DNA from: Brachynemurus nebulosus
Taxonomy: Eukaryota; Arthropoda; Insecta; Neuroptera; Myrmeleontidae
Direction of reading: 5' to 3'
Assembly (NCBI GenBank): GCA_035578155.1
Contig: JAPWDM010000022.1
Location: forward strand, 6,214,783-6,278,782
DNA: 64,000 nt
Shown here: positions 11,281 to 63,439 of the stretch, piece after piece
Layout of the letters: each line of letters begins with the position of its first letter
How positions within the stretch are numbered: position 1 is the first letter of the stretch
Translations under genes and position numbers: made by a program
Notes under the pieces: model-generated
Told to the model about the DNA's origin: nothing
Database searches by the model: none
The model's input: the letters and a program-made list of their open reading frames with translations, nothing else

Positions 11281-12133
11281 CGTAAATATCGCGACTGCAC
11301 TTCAAAAACCCCCAGGCGGAGGAAAAAGTGTCCGTGCAGCGTACCAGGTCAGGTACTTCTAGGTCAGGTACGTAATGTCCGTCATACAGCATCCCCTTCC
11401 TGGTCTTCCCTACCTAATAAATCCCCGAACCTCGCTGCGAAACCATAACAGTGGGAGATTCGAGGGCAGGTCCAATGGATGTTCGAGGACCCGCTCTAAA
11501 CGGGGCATGGGGTTCAAAGGTGTTCATGAACTCCCGGAAAAAGTCGTCTCGTGGGACCGAAGCGTGCGGAGCGTCCCGATGATAACTGCTTTTTGCATTG
11601 ACGCCGCTAACATGTTGGCGTGAGATCTACAAGCCGGAATGATGTTAAGATTGCGCACAAAGGAGTTATGCATACCCCCCAGACATCCGATTATAAGTAC
11701 GACCAAGCGGACCGTATAGCCCGGGTACAGTTGTCGCAGCTCGTGTATTAGATCTTGATATTTAATCCTTTTTTGCTCCTCCTTTTCGACTATGTTAGTT
11801 TCCGCCGGAGCAGAGAACTCGATAACATACATAGTCTGAGATGTTAAATCTTGGAGCACAACATCAGGCTTATTAGCGGTCAATTGCCTGGTAGTTGCAA
11901 CCGGCATATTCCAAAAGATCTTGCACTTTTGGTTGGCAACAAAGGATTCTGCTTCCGCAGGATCGTAGGGCAAGACTGGTGTTTTGTCAACTTCGTAATG
12001 ATGACGAAGATAAAAGTAGAGCACACGCAACGCTGCATTATGGCGATGGATATAGGTGGATTTAGCATAATAAGAACAACCTGAAGTCAGGTGCATTAAG
12101 GTTTCCGGGTATGTTTTGCATGCCCGACACGAG
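11281..12133 (-). mobile_element. 5'-truncated R4/Dong-type LINE
   Basis: On the minus strand the element starts directly after a (TAA)n tract, inside the coding region, and ends at the (TAA)n tract 11206-11280, with about 240 bp of 3' UTR. The encoded C-terminus is related to, but clearly different from, that of the neighbouring full-length element, so it is a second lineage with the same target preference. Confidence 0.8.
11524..12133 (-). pseudogene. C-terminal part of a LINE polyprotein: zinc knuckle and restriction-like endonuclease
   Basis: The frame is open for about 200 codons and lacks the reverse transcriptase. It opens with a CX2CX8HX4C knuckle (SCRAC...H....C), followed by a KPDVVLQD segment and a Y(V)IEFSAP segment, which match the PD..(D/E) core of the restriction-like endonuclease used by R2/R4-group LINEs to nick target DNA. 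The C-terminus has MQKAVII, as in the full-length neighbour. The Asn run that precedes it in translation is just the TAA microsatellite read through. The copy is truncated and cannot move alone. Confidence 0.8.
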
Positions 12134-12163
12134 TTATTATTATTATTATTATTATTATTATAG
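12134..12163. repeat. (TTA)n tract between two LINEs
   Basis: A short pure TTA run separating the 3' UTR of the full-length LINE from the truncated one. Confidence 0.95.
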
Positions 12164-15100
12164 ACTTTTACGCCAACCTGGCGCTCACTACTCAGTAGGA
12201 CAGTACTGGGTAACATTCACCTATACCGGCATTATGCAAGGTATTAGGCTCTGTGGAAGGGTAATGTGCCAAACCAATCCGTAAAAGTACCGTAGTACAT
12301 TCACGGACGGGTTTGTCACATCACTCCTTATAATGTTGTTGTTGTTGCTTGAAACGAGGTGTTATGCGTCTATTTTGGTGTACACTGGTTCGTACGACGA
12401 GACTTTTGTGGGAGCGTAGATGTTGGCTCAATGACAGACGGCTGTGAAAGCCTAGTTCGTTTTCGTGTCCTCAGAGAGTAGGTAGGATTAGGGACAAAGG
12501 GAAGGGAAAGGACTGTTTGTGTTTGTGTGTGTGTTCGTGTATGTGTGTGGATGTGTCGTTCTATTTTACGTTTCTTGGTGTAAATGTGTTCTGGTTCATC
12601 AAAATGCTCATTAAGATCGGGTGTTCCTGGAATTGCGCGTTTAGACGGTACAGAGGTTGACGGACTTTGTGTGTTATTGAGTTGGGGAGGATTGTGCACC
12701 AGAGCGGTAACAGTGATGGTGCGGCAGTTGGTCGATCCTCCCTCTCCATCAGACGAATCTGGATCTGTATGTGTGTTAAGTGTTTGTGTTTCAGTGTTAG
12801 TGTATTGTGTGTTTATGTATGTGTGTTGTGTGTCAGTAGGATGAGTGTCAGTGTATTGTTCGCTCACTGTAGATGGCTCAGATGGAGTAGAAGCAGGTCT
12901 TGTGCTTTCACGTATCGCAGTCGGATTCGTATTACTGAGGAACTTCCGTACTATACGACACGTGTTTATGATCACTGCCTTTTGCATAGTGACATATGTG
13001 TATTTTGGGAGACCCAAGAGGCTCAAACTATTATGTAGTGTGTGTGGAATGACCCCGGTGGCACTGAGCACTATTGGAACGATGTGGACATGTTCCATTC
13101 GCCATTGTTGTTTTATTTCGGCTGCGAGGTCAGTGTATTTATCCAATTTAACTGCGTGTGTTTTTTGTAAGTTGTGTGTATTTGGAACCGCAATATCGAT
13201 CAGATAGGTTGTCTTAGTGTTTTTCATTACGAAGGTGATATCTGGTCGATTATGATTTATGGTCTTATCTGTAATAATCGACCGATCCCAGTAAAGTCTA
13301 CAGGAGTCATTCTCCGCTACTACTTTTGGTGTGAGCTTGTAGTAAGGTGTTTTATCGGTTATAAGGTGGTACTTAACCGCTAGTTTCTGGTATATGATTT
13401 TGCCAACCTGGTCGTGACGGTGTTTGTATTCGGACTGAGCGAGCTGAGTACAGGCAGCTGTGATGTGTTGGATCGTTTCAGGTTTGGAATGGCATCTCCG
13501 GCATGAGTCAGATGTTATTGACGAGTCACGAAGTATGTATTTTGAGTAATTCTTTGTATGAATTACTTGATCTTGTATAGCTAGCATGAATCCTTCAGTC
13601 TCCGGGAAAAGACTTCCTTGACTCAACCAGGCGTGCGACGCTGCTTTGTCGACGTTACTCTGATTAAGATCATGTGGATGTCTCCCATGTAAAGGCTTCC
13701 GAATCCATTGCTGAATTTTGTCCTCCTTCGTGACCAAACGGCAAAAACTATCTGGCATTTCTGTGTGTGAGAGGTTTAATGGTGTGTATGCCTTGTCGGC
13801 TTGGATTATTGCATTGTGTAAGTGTGATGTGTTTGTTTTGGTGTAAAAGTATTCTCGCAAGTTATGAACCTGTTTATTATGCGTGTTCCTTATGTCTGTA
13901 AGACCTCGACCCCCTTCGGCTCTTGGCAGCGTCAATCGTTCTATCGCTGCTTTGGGATGATGAATTCTGTATTTGGTCATAAGGACGCGGGTCTTGATCT
14001 CGATGTTTGTCAAGTCCGTAGGCGTCCATTTGATTACCCCAAATGAGTATGTTAGCACCGGAACTGCGTAGGTGTTAATTGCTTTGATGGTTTTTTTTCC
14101 ATCAAGGTGGGTGCTCAGTAATCTCCGTACACGCGTTAGGTATTGCTGCATCAGGTGTTGTTTTACAGCGCTGTGATCTATACGTTCGTCCTGATTGAAT
14201 CCGAGATACCGGTACGACTCTCCCTCGTCCATGGGCTGCATAACAGACTCTGGTTCGAGTTCGAATGCGACCGCATCTCGTTTTCCTCCAGAACGACATT
14301 GTGTTCGACATTTATCGATTCCGAACTCCATACAGAGGTCTCGCGAAACCTCGTTGGAAAGTCCCAGCAGCTGCTGTAATTGATGTTTAGTAGCTGCATA
14401 GATCTTAATATCATCCATGTACATTAGATGTGAAATGGTATGGCGCGAATTCGTTTGCGTACCTACATTGTAACCGTATTTGGTTTCATTTAACAGGCGA
14501 GAAAGTGGATTCATTGCGAGACAAAACCATAATGGACTCAATGAGTCACCTTGGAATATGCCGCGTCTTACTTGAATAAGGTCGCTTGTTGTTTTTTCAT
14601 TACCAATACTTAAATGTAAGGTCGTTCGCCAGTCGGACATGATCGTTCCAAGGAAGTTCACGATACTTGGGTGTATTTTGTACAACTCCAATACTCTCCG
14701 TAACCAGGAGTGCGGGACCGAATCAAATGCCTTTTTATAATCAATAAACGCTGTGTACAGGTTACGTTTTCTCCCTTTCGCTTGTTCCAGTACTACGGAG
14801 TCAATCAGAAGCTGCTCTTTGCAGCCTTGTGACCTCTTTCGACATCCCTTTTGTTCTTCTGTCAGTATGGTGTTAATCTGACAATGCTCATTGATCTTTT
14901 CTGCCAGACAGGACGTCAAAATCTTATACACTGTAGGTAAGCAGGTGATAGGCCTATAATTCGCAGGATTTTTTGTATCACTGTTTTTAGATTTCATGTA
15001 TGTGATACCCTGCGTTAGGAACTTCGGTGTCAGGTTTGGTGTTCTTATAAATAGTGTAAAGTGTTCAGCGAGATACTTGTGTGTTGATGTAAAGTGTTTG

Positions 15101-16649
15101 AGCCAGTAGTTTTGTATGTTGTCGATGCCAGGTGCCTTCCAGTTATGCGATCTCTGTAAAGCTCTGGAGACGTCCTCTGTAGTAATGTCCGTATAGGGCA
15201 TCTCCGGAAGATGTTCGTTATTCCTGCACTCTGTATCGATCCAGCTGGCTTTGTCATTATGGTCAATGGTGTTGGACCATATATTCGCCCAAAAACTATG
15301 GAGTGCGTTCTTCTCCGGTAGACCATTACTGTCAGTTACCGTGTTCGTTAGAGACTGATAAAACCGTCTCTCGTTTCTGCTGAACGCTTGGTTTTGTCGT
15401 CTGCGTTCAGTACTGGTCTTATATCTTCGTAAGCGCTTCGCTAGTGCTGTTAATTTTTGGTGAAGCGTATCTCTGATCTCTGTGAGTGTTTTATTGGGTT
15501 CCTCGTATTGTGTGTGTACTGTGTGTTTGCGTAATATGTCGTGTATGTATTTGTTGAGCCGTTTGGACCTCGTACCCTGTTGGTATTGGGTGATCCTGCC
15601 GAGGTTGCATCGGATGTTGCTGATGCGTTTATTCAATCGTGTTTCCCAGGCAGGAGTTTTGTGTTCCTTCGAGTTGTACGCTACAGGTGGTGTTACATCG
15701 GACCCGTTACAACGTATAGCTGCAACGGCTCCACAATAGATAGCTGTGTGTAACTCGATAAAATTGTCACATGTTTCCAAGTGTTTAGGCAGTATTGTAT
15801 TGTTTAATATCTCAACGATCTCAGCCAATCTACGTGAGGTGTGTTGTTTAGGCAACAAGTACCTATGTGTGGGGTCCGTCCCTTCAAATTCAGTAAGCGC
15901 TGTGTTAAATTCCAGTTCGATCTTTTGCAGTAGGGTGTCATTTACTGCTGTCTCATGGTGGTCAGGCTCATTCTCGACAAGTTGTTGAGTGTCGTTTTGT
16001 GTGGGGCTCTCCATTTCTGGTGGGCCGTCGTCCTGACTTTCTTCATTTTGAGCAAATTGATGTGCGACTTGTGTTTTAATGGTGTTTATGAGGGAGGAAG
16101 GGATGAGGTTATTGGTAAAAATGACACGTTTTTGGTCTGCCAGTCTCTGTTCAGTAACGCGACTTAGGTGAGGGTAGCTGTGCGCGAACTCTTGATGTAA
16201 TTTTGTACGGTAACCAGTTTTGTCCGTTTCAAGTCTAGTAACTTTGAAGTATGTGCGTACGATGAATTCATTCAGTTCATCTGTCCATTGCATACGCACA
16301 CGCTTCTTACCAGCTTTAGTGGTCCCCAAAGGATGCTCCGAGGAAACACTTAAAGTCGGCTGAGCCAAAGGTGTTGGGGGCTCCGTAAGTAGGGCAGTAG
16401 CATTTTGGCTGAAGGTGTTGTTACAGCTGACAGGTGGCTGCCTAGAACCCAGCCTGTCGTCACCGCGATCTAAGCTGTCACATTCAGTGGTGACCCTGAT
16501 GCGCCCGGTCGCTCCACCGGCAGCGGCATTTTTCCGAGGCTTTTCTTTACTTAACTTCTCCATCCTAATGGGTTGTCCTTTTAGTCGCCTTTTACGACAA
16601 GCAGGACTTACTGTGGGCAAATTCTGCAAAGTGAAGCCCCCACCCACAG
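12164..16649 (-). mobile_element. Near-full-length R4/Dong-type non-LTR retrotransposon
   Basis: Runs on the minus strand from the (TAA)n tract at 16650-16724 to the (TAA)n tract at 12134-12163. It has one long open frame, practically no 5' UTR (the ATG lies 3 bases from the microsatellite) and about 200 bp of 3' UTR. Insertion between TAA repeats is the known habit of Dong in the R4 clade. Related fragments lie at 24216-25400 and 33003-34408. Confidence 0.85.
12370..16647 (-). CDS. LINE polyprotein: reverse transcriptase plus restriction-like endonuclease
   Basis: An uninterrupted frame of 1,425 codons ending in TAG at 12370-12372. Domains in order: a basic N-terminus; a Myb/SANT-like segment with WTDELNEFIV near residues 120-135; a reverse transcriptase with motif A FIDYKKAFDSVP (about residue 632), the GIFQGDSLSP segment, and the catalytic YMDD at residues 743-746 (14410-14421); a CX2CX8HX4C zinc knuckle (about 1048); and a restriction-like endonuclease with RPDITFV and YLIDIAVP (about 1132 onward). 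In this LINE group the endonuclease nicks the target and the RT primes on it. The C-terminal 150 residues are low-complexity Thr/His/Asn-rich. All core catalytic residues I can check are present, so it may be active. The true start could be further 5' if translation relies on flanking sequence. Confidence 0.9.
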   Translation of the reverse strand: MGGGFTLQNLPTVSPACRKRRLKGQPIRMEKLSKEKPRKNAAAGGATGRIRVTTECDSLDRGDDRLGSRQPPVSCNNTFSQNATALLTEPPTPLAQPTLSVSSEHPLGTTKAGKKRVRMQWTDELNEFIVRTYFKVTRLETDKTGYRTKLHQEFAHSYPHLSRVTEQRLADQKRVIFTNNLIPSSLINTIKTQVAHQFAQNEESQDDGPPEMESPTQNDTQQLVENEPDHHETAVNDTLLQKIELEFNTALTEFEGTDPTHRYLLPKQHTSRRLAEIVEILNNTILPKHLETCDNFIELHTAIYCGAVAAIRCNGSDVTPPVAYNSKEHKTPAWETRLNKRISNIRCNLGRITQYQQGTRSKRLNKYIHDILRKHTVHTQYEEPNKTLTEIRDTLHQKLTALAKRLRRYKTSTERRRQNQAFSRNERRFYQSLTNTVTDSNGLPEKNALHSFWANIWSNTIDHNDKASWIDTECRNNEHLPEMPYTDITTEDVSRALQRSHNWKAPGIDNIQNYWLKHFTSTHKYLAEHFTLFIRTPNLTPKFLTQGITYMKSKNSDTKNPANYRPITCLPTVYKILTSCLAEKINEHCQINTILTEEQKGCRKRSQGCKEQLLIDSVVLEQAKGRKRNLYTAFIDYKKAFDSVPHSWLRRVLELYKIHPSIVNFLGTIMSDWRTTLHLSIGNEKTTSDLIQVRRGIFQGDSLSPLWFCLAMNPLSRLLNETKYGYNVGTQTNSRHTISHLMYMDDIKIYAATKHQLQQLLGLSNEVSRDLCMEFGIDKCRTQCRSGGKRDAVAFELEPESVMQPMDEGESYRYLGFNQDERIDHSAVKQHLMQQYLTRVRRLLSTHLDGKKTIKAINTYAVPVLTYSFGVIKWTPTDLTNIEIKTRVLMTKYRIHHPKAAIERLTLPRAEGGRGLTDIRNTHNKQVHNLREYFYTKTNTSHLHNAIIQADKAYTPLNLSHTEMPDSFCRLVTKEDKIQQWIRKPLHGRHPHDLNQSNVDKAASHAWLSQGSLFPETEGFMLAIQDQVIHTKNYSKYILRDSSITSDSCRRCHSKPETIQHITAACTQLAQSEYKHRHDQVGKIIYQKLAVKYHLITDKTPYYKLTPKVVAENDSCRLYWDRSIITDKTINHNRPDITFVMKNTKTTYLIDIAVPNTHNLQKTHAVKLDKYTDLAAEIKQQWRMEHVHIVPIVLSATGVIPHTLHNSLSLLGLPKYTYVTMQKAVIINTCRIVRKFLSNTNPTAIRESTRPASTPSEPSTVSEQYTDTHPTDTQHTYINTQYTNTETQTLNTHTDPDSSDGEGGSTNCRTITVTALVHNPPQLNNTQSPSTSVPSKRAIPGTPDLNEHFDEPEHIYTKKRKIERHIHTHTRTHTQTQTVLSLPFVPNPTYSLRTRKRTRLSQPSVIEPTSTLPQKSRRTNQCTPK

Positions 16650-16653
16650 GGCG

Positions 16654-16724
<71 letters not shown>
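16650..16724. repeat. (TTA)n microsatellite, LINE 5' boundary
   Basis: A pure TTA tract of about 25 units abutting the LINE start; presumably the original target. Confidence 0.95.
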
Positions 16725-16725
<1 letters not shown>

Positions 16726-18413
16726 GTACCAATTTATAAAAAAAGAAAGATAATTGTAACCAAACTCTTTTGTATAAGCGGATGCTTAAAACAAAATAAA
16801 AATTCTAATTCTAATTCTATTAATTTTTTTATTGAATTATTGAATTAATTTATTCATTCATAAGTATTACTTCTTAGTAATCATGAAAACTTTTAAAGTA
16901 ACAGAGAATTATCTAATTTTGTGAGATACGAGGTACTGCATTCAATTATGTCAAAATAGTATTTCGAACAGATGGTAGTATTGCCGTCTACCGTAGAAGA
17001 CCATTAGATAACGACACAAAAATAGACTGATATAATACAGGTATCTATATTGTATACATATAGTGCCATCTCGTTGCGTCGGTATGTAGGTCTAATTGTG
17101 TCGGTATAATATCGATTTAGGTATGTTGGTATGTATGGATTTTAATGAAATATATCTTACCATCACGTGCTGCCACCAAAATCGGTCCAAAAACGATGGG
17201 TCATTTTTTAACTAAAAATAATTCAAGAGCCAACATACTACAACGATTTAGTGGTGCACTGATAATGTACGTTTGAATGAAAAATATCTCACTGCCTAAC
17301 TTTTTTAGTGGAAAGCACCACCGATGTGTATAGGAAATTAATGATCACTTATGAAGACTTATGAGTGAATGCATAAGTTACGTGGTTTTTCAGGACCACG
17401 TAACTAAAAAAGGAATATATTTATAACTTATATTATGTCTCATTGCAGTATGTCATATATAAAATATTTCATTAAAAAAAATCATCAATAGCCAATTTAC
17501 TAGTAATTAATTTTAAACCTTGTTAAAGCAGCTTAATATGTAAAAAAATTTAAACGTAAGGAATCGACTGAAATCGATTCTCAGAATCGATTCTCAAAAT
17601 CATAAAAAATTAGAATCAGAATCGAGAATCGATTCTTTGAGAAAAGTTTCCATCCCTAACTAAGAGGTTTAAAACATTCCTTCTATAAGAAAAAAACTAT
17701 TCAAAAAGTGAATTTTTGCAAAATTTTGATATCCAACTTTAGGTAAAGTTTTCTTATGGAGGGGAGGAAAATAACTTAAATATGGACATCACTTAAAATA
17801 AAGAGACATTTATTTCCTTTAAGACGGTTTTTATTTCGACCTTTTAGGATGAACGGTTTATGAAATATGTGCATTGGCATAAATGGCTGCAAACACAAAA
17901 ATCAGCGAAATTGGAAAACAAAAACGGCTACCACGCTTAAACGGTTCAAGATAATTTTTTTAAGAATTGTTTTTCAATACTTCAAATATAATATAGAAAT
18001 TGGAAGAATATTAATTTTTTCTAAAATGGTCGAGTAACCAACTTCTTTTTTAGACCAGTTGATATAGACCGACCTAGTATGATTTTGGCGCCCCCTAAAA
18101 CTGACGCCCGGGGCAGGGGCCCCGGTTTGCCCCCCCCTAGATCCGGGCCTGTATCCCTTTAGTATATATTTTGTAATACGTTGGTTTCGCAACAGGGATA
18201 TTTTGTTAGTTCAACATTAGTTTCAAGATATGTTAAAAAATAAAGTCCAAGATCGCCTTCGATATCCTTCTTAATAATCCATTCACACCAAAGCGATAGA
18301 CAAGAAGTAACAAGTAGAACGCGTAAATAGAACCCAAAATATAATATTGTACGCTACTGTATTTTTCGGTTCTATTTATATATTCAACTTATTACTTACC
18401 ACTCTACCAATTA
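16725..18413. other. Intergenic sequence with element remnants
   Basis: No gene was recognised. Contains a perfect 10-bp hairpin GTTACGTGGT/ACCACGTAAC (17377-17404); an AATCGATTC-rich segment ending CATCCCTA (about 17563-17660) that looks like a hAT-type MITE end; and GC-rich sequence with CAGGCCCGGATCTAGG on the minus strand (about 18085-18152), again like a hAT-type end. If the carboxypeptidase-like gene has a separate signal-peptide exon it may lie here, but I could not identify it. Confidence 0.4.
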
Positions 18414-20868
18414 CATAGAAACTCCAATATAACGTAATCCAATATAACGTAGCGAGTGGTGGGGTACCCCTCTCACAGATTTGAGGACGTGAGATTGTAT
18501 TTGTGTAAAGATATACATAATCGTCAATTCAGGAGCGTAGCAAATTTATGTGAGGGTCTGAGAAGTTCCCATATTTTCTCACATACACACATATAACATT
18601 CACACATATAGCATACACAAATAAATATAATCAATGTAAATATATGCACATTTAAAACTATGTATGAACTTGTTCAAAAATATTCAGATTTCTGTGAACT
18701 TTCACAGTAAATTTATCAATACCAACAAACAATTACACCAATATACAGACATACACGTACATATTATTTCACGTACCGCGGTTTTCCGATATCCGTACTA
18801 CCATTATGCGTACCGTTTGTGTGTGTTTGTGTATACATACACAATCTACGTGACAAAATTTTTAATGTAAATAAACATTTTTATGTAAATAAAACTTCAA
18901 TTTTTAACATATACAGGCGATTATTTTGAAAGTTAACATAAATATATGATAATAGTAATAATAAAAATTATTAATACACATATATATTATAATTTCTAAG
19001 CTTACAATTAGAAATAAATATTATGTAGCTAGAAAATATGACTTAAAAATTTATTTTTATAAACATATTTTAATTTTTATTAAAAAATAAATTGTCTAGA
19101 GAAACATCCTGTATATGATTCCGTTAAGGGTACCACGTGTATGTATTGTCGTACGGTTAACGGAATATCGGTGTATATGCATACGTAGACAAATATGTGT
19201 GCATATACACATTGATTTTACGATTTGACTGGTAATGGAAAAAAAGCCAGATAACAAATTTTGATAAAAGTTCCAGGATACTCTATTCGGAAAATAGCAA
19301 AAATGTCGAAAAACCAACTTCACCAATTGATAGTCTACCAAAGAAGGGACTAAACAACGGAACCCAGCAAAAGTTCTAGAAAGTTCTATTCGAGATCTAG
19401 CAAAGATATCGGGAAACTAACTTCACTACTGAATTGGACTTCGAATAAAAACATAAGTAACAAAACTTTAGCAATGTTCTAGAATGTTCTATTCGAGAAC
19501 TAGCAAAGATATCGGGAAACTAACTCCACCATCGAAATGGTCTTTGAATAAAAGCATAAATAACAAAAATTTAGCACTGTTCTAGAATGTTCCATTCGAG
19601 AACTAGCAAAGATATCGGGAAACTGACTACACCATCGAATTGGTCTTCGAATAAAAGCATAAGTAACAAAAATTTAGCAATGTTCTAGAATGTTCTATTC
19701 GAGAAGTGGCAAAGATATCGGGAAACTGACTTCACCATCGCATTCGTCTTCGAATAAAAGCATAAATAACAAAAATTTAGCAATGTTCTAGAATGTTCTA
19801 TTCGAGAACTGACAAAGATATTGGGAAACTGACTTCACCATCGAATTGGTCATCAAATAAAAGCTTAAATAACAAAAATTGAATAATGTTCTAGAATGTT
19901 CTATTCGAGAACTAGTAAAAATATCGGAAAACGGATTTCACCATCGGATTTGTCATCGAATGAAAGCCTAAATAACAAAAATTGAACAATATTCTAGAAT
20001 GTTCTATTCGAGAATTAGCAAAAATATCAAAAAACCGATTTTATCACTCATCTAATTATTAAATAAAAGATCAAAAAACGGAATTTAACAGGAGTTAAGA
20101 CTTTTTGTTTAAGGAAAATGTAAATATTATACTTTTTTGCAATTATATACGTTGGCGTAAATTTATAACTAAAACTTTTGTATAGCACCACTATTTGACC
20201 TTTTTCGCTAAGGAGCAATCTACTGATGAAATCGCTTTCTCAATATTTTTGTTAGTTTCTGAATAGAATATTCGAGAACATTTCTCAAATTCCGTTATTT
20301 AGCATTTTCTTTGATGACCTATCTGATGGTAAAGTTTATTTTTTGATATCTATTCTAGATTTCGAATAGAATGATCTAGAACTTTGGTCAAATTCCGCTG
20401 TTCAACCATTTATTTAATGGCAAATTCCATAGTAAAATTAGTTTTCCGAAATCTTTCCTAGTTTCCGAATAGAATATTCTAAAACTATTATTAAGTTCCA
20501 CTGTTTGGACTGTTTTTCAATTGCTAATCAATAGTGAAGTCGGTTTTTTAATATTTTGACTGGTTTCTAAAAAGAGTATTCTAAAATTGTTGTCAAATTT
20601 TGCAGCTTATCCATTTTTCTAATATACTTACAACTACAATGTACAACAGTTGTGTATATGTATGTATTTAGCTGAAGACGTGTGTTCTTGTAAACATGCA
20701 TTTAAGTAAGTGTATACGCGTGTGTATATCAATAATGAAATGAATATGTGTTCGCACATTATGTTTCTGTACCCCCTTAAAAAAATTTTACTGACGGCCC
20801 TGTTGATCCAATATAACGTACTTCCCCTTATTTTGTACCGGCCACTACGTTATATTGCAGTTCCTATG
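18414..20868. mobile_element. 2.46-kb TA-flanked element with tandem heat-shock-element-like units
   Basis: Terminal inverted repeats CATAGAAACTCCAATATAACG (left) and CATAGGAACTGCAATATAACG (right, inverse), both bordered by TA. It shares CTCTCACAGAT and GGGGAAGTACGT subterminal sequence with the 1,220-bp elements at 7035 and 48590, so it is a larger relative. The interior has a seven-unit 103-bp array, then inverted degenerate units (20240-20600), and CA/TG-rich stretches (18580-18850 and 20640-20760). There is no transposase. The right end lies about 130 bp upstream of the first recognised exon of the carboxypeptidase-like gene. Confidence 0.75.
19374..20015. promoter_or_regulatory. Seven heat-shock-element-like motifs with 103-bp period
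   Basis: TTCTAGAATGTTC or a one- to two-base variant begins at 19374, 19477, 19580, 19683, 19786, 19889 and 19992, exactly 103 bp apart. TTCnnGAAnnTTC is the consensus binding site of heat shock factor; each unit continues TATTCGAGAA, adding another inverted pentamer pair. The motif is seen directly. Binding, and any effect on the gene beginning at 21002, is inference. Confidence 0.55.
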
Positions 20869-21001
20869 TACCGTTTTGATTAAAAGGAGACAGTTTATCC
20901 TAGTGAAATTCTTTGAAAATGAAATTTTTCACGAACCCTGGGACATTTATTTTACACTCTATTTTATACGTTTCAAAAATTAATAAATGTAATAATTTTA
21001 G

Positions 21002-46446
<25,445 letters not shown>

Positions 46447-47735
46447 AGTAAATAATAAATAAAAACAAAATTAAAAATAAAAATAAAAAATAAACATATT
46501 TCCGTATTTATGTAAAGTGTCTGTAGACTATACCTACAGAATAACTATACTACTATGCCTACACAACGTCTGGAAGAATCTTGGTTTTTTTGATGGGAAG
46601 AGCGGGTAGCTCCCATGTTCTGGTCGCCCCAGTGTATAGTAGACGTAAAACAAATGTGATCTATCAAAAAAATTTGAATAAAAGTCGCAGAGTAAGCGAG
46701 CTATGATTTTTTGAAATTTTTCCAAAAAAGGGTAGAATCAAAAATACGAAACATAATTTTAACAATGTATAGTAAAAAGTTTCTAAAAACTATTTGGTTG
46801 TGGACTGATTGCAACCTTTACTAGAGAACAGGACATTATCCACTACGTAGGATAGACGATTTGTTTGCAAGTTTAGCTAAATGTAAAATTTTTGGCAAAT
46901 TAGATTTAACTGGAGCTCTCCAACAGTTACCAGTATCAGAACAGTCTCAGAAATATCTTCCAACCGATACCTTCAAACGATTGTTTAGGTATACTTGTAA
47001 CAATCTATTTTTCACTTATCTACTTACCCCATTTTCAAAAACTGAGTTAGGAAATGAGATTGTCATGTTCAAATGTGGGAACTGGAATGTTACCGTAGGT
47101 AATGGAGGTAGAATTAAAGTGTTAGGCTCGAATTAATTTTGAGAATGAATTTTCTCAAAAACTTTGTAGCGGAGCTTTAGACTTAAATCGCAAATTCTGG
47201 ATACACATTAAAGACAATAAGATGACGGTAGGTGGTATGAACCGAAACAATCTTGCTTACGATTGTGTGGCCATAAGTTGGTAGATACACAAGAAACTCA
47301 GCTACGTAAGGATAATGAACATAGGTACCGCGACAGATCAACTTTCACGTTCAATACGGGTAATAGTAACGGGCAATACTGGGATGAAGGTACAACTCCG
47401 TAGGCGTCCTGGTGAACTTCAAGTAAGACAAACAGTATGACAATAGAATTATGTACTGTTGAACGCATTCAGTCATTTCATTTCTAAGTTCGCGCCTAAA
47501 TACATGGAGTGCAAGGCGGCAAGGAAGTTATCACCGATGATGTACCAGTTGAGCAACATCCGAGTTAATAAGAATTTTGGAATATGACACCTTAAGGACA
47601 ATAAATTGAAAGGTGGATTTTTCATGGATCGTTTGAGGTTTACAAAGTCTTCCCTAATTTTCTTGTATTCTATTCTCGAAGAATTTAAAGATTAAAAAAT
47701 AAAATTACCATAGAAATTGTTGAAATCCCGTAACA
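46447..47735. other. Intergenic region between the two host genes
   Basis: Contains a gypsy reverse transcriptase fragment (next entry). From about 47040 to 47620 the sequence is less AT-rich and without long frames, probably further decayed LTR-element coding sequence, but no motif could be named. Confidence 0.5.
46832..47020 (+). pseudogene. Ty3/gypsy reverse transcriptase fragment
   Basis: RIDDLFASLAKCKIFGKLDL followed by TGALQQLPVSE and FKRLF.YT matches the gypsy RT segment with motif A (the F..LDL..AY pattern). The YXDD region is missing and the frame decays after position 47020. Confidence 0.75.
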
Positions 47736-47804
47736 ATGAAATATGTTGTAAACAAATACTTCAATCTAATGACGTTTGTTTTATTTAGGCTAAAAAGATT
47801 ATTC

Positions 47805-62249
<14,445 letters not shown>

Positions 62250-62347
62250 GTACTTACCAATTTTTCCAACAAACTTTTCTGTAGAATACTTTAAAAATTT
62301 AAAGGTCGACAATTTATGTAGTTGGGCGATTCTCTGACAAATGGTCA

Positions 62348-62460
62348 CCAGTGTTCCCTCTAAGCTGTGCGCGTGTGCGCGCGCACATAAATTTTAAACA
62401 TAACGTACATGAAAAATATTCGCGCACACACGAAAATTTTTTTTTGTGCAGCAAATAAAA
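62348..62460. repeat. Fragment with hAT-type end CAGTGTTCCCTCTAAGC
   Basis: CAGTGTTCCCTCTAAGCTGTG followed by GCGCGTGTGCGCGCGCACA, then an inverse CGCGCACACACG at 62422. This start is common in hAT MITEs of animals. The right end was not settled. Confidence 0.5.
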
Positions 62461-62491
62461 TTGCACCTGCATATTAAATCCATATAAAAAA

Positions 62492-63437
<946 letters not shown>

Positions 63438-63439
<2 letters not shown>

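Noticed and set aside
12584..16167. Many + strand frames across 12.5-16.7 kb
   Set aside because: Shadow frames of the LINE polyprotein on the minus strand.
20913..21001. ATG at 20919 as the certain start of the carboxypeptidase-like protein
   Set aside because: The frame is open, but a good acceptor (AATAATTTTAG) lies at 21001 and the predicted N-terminus is a poor signal peptide; kept only as an alternative.
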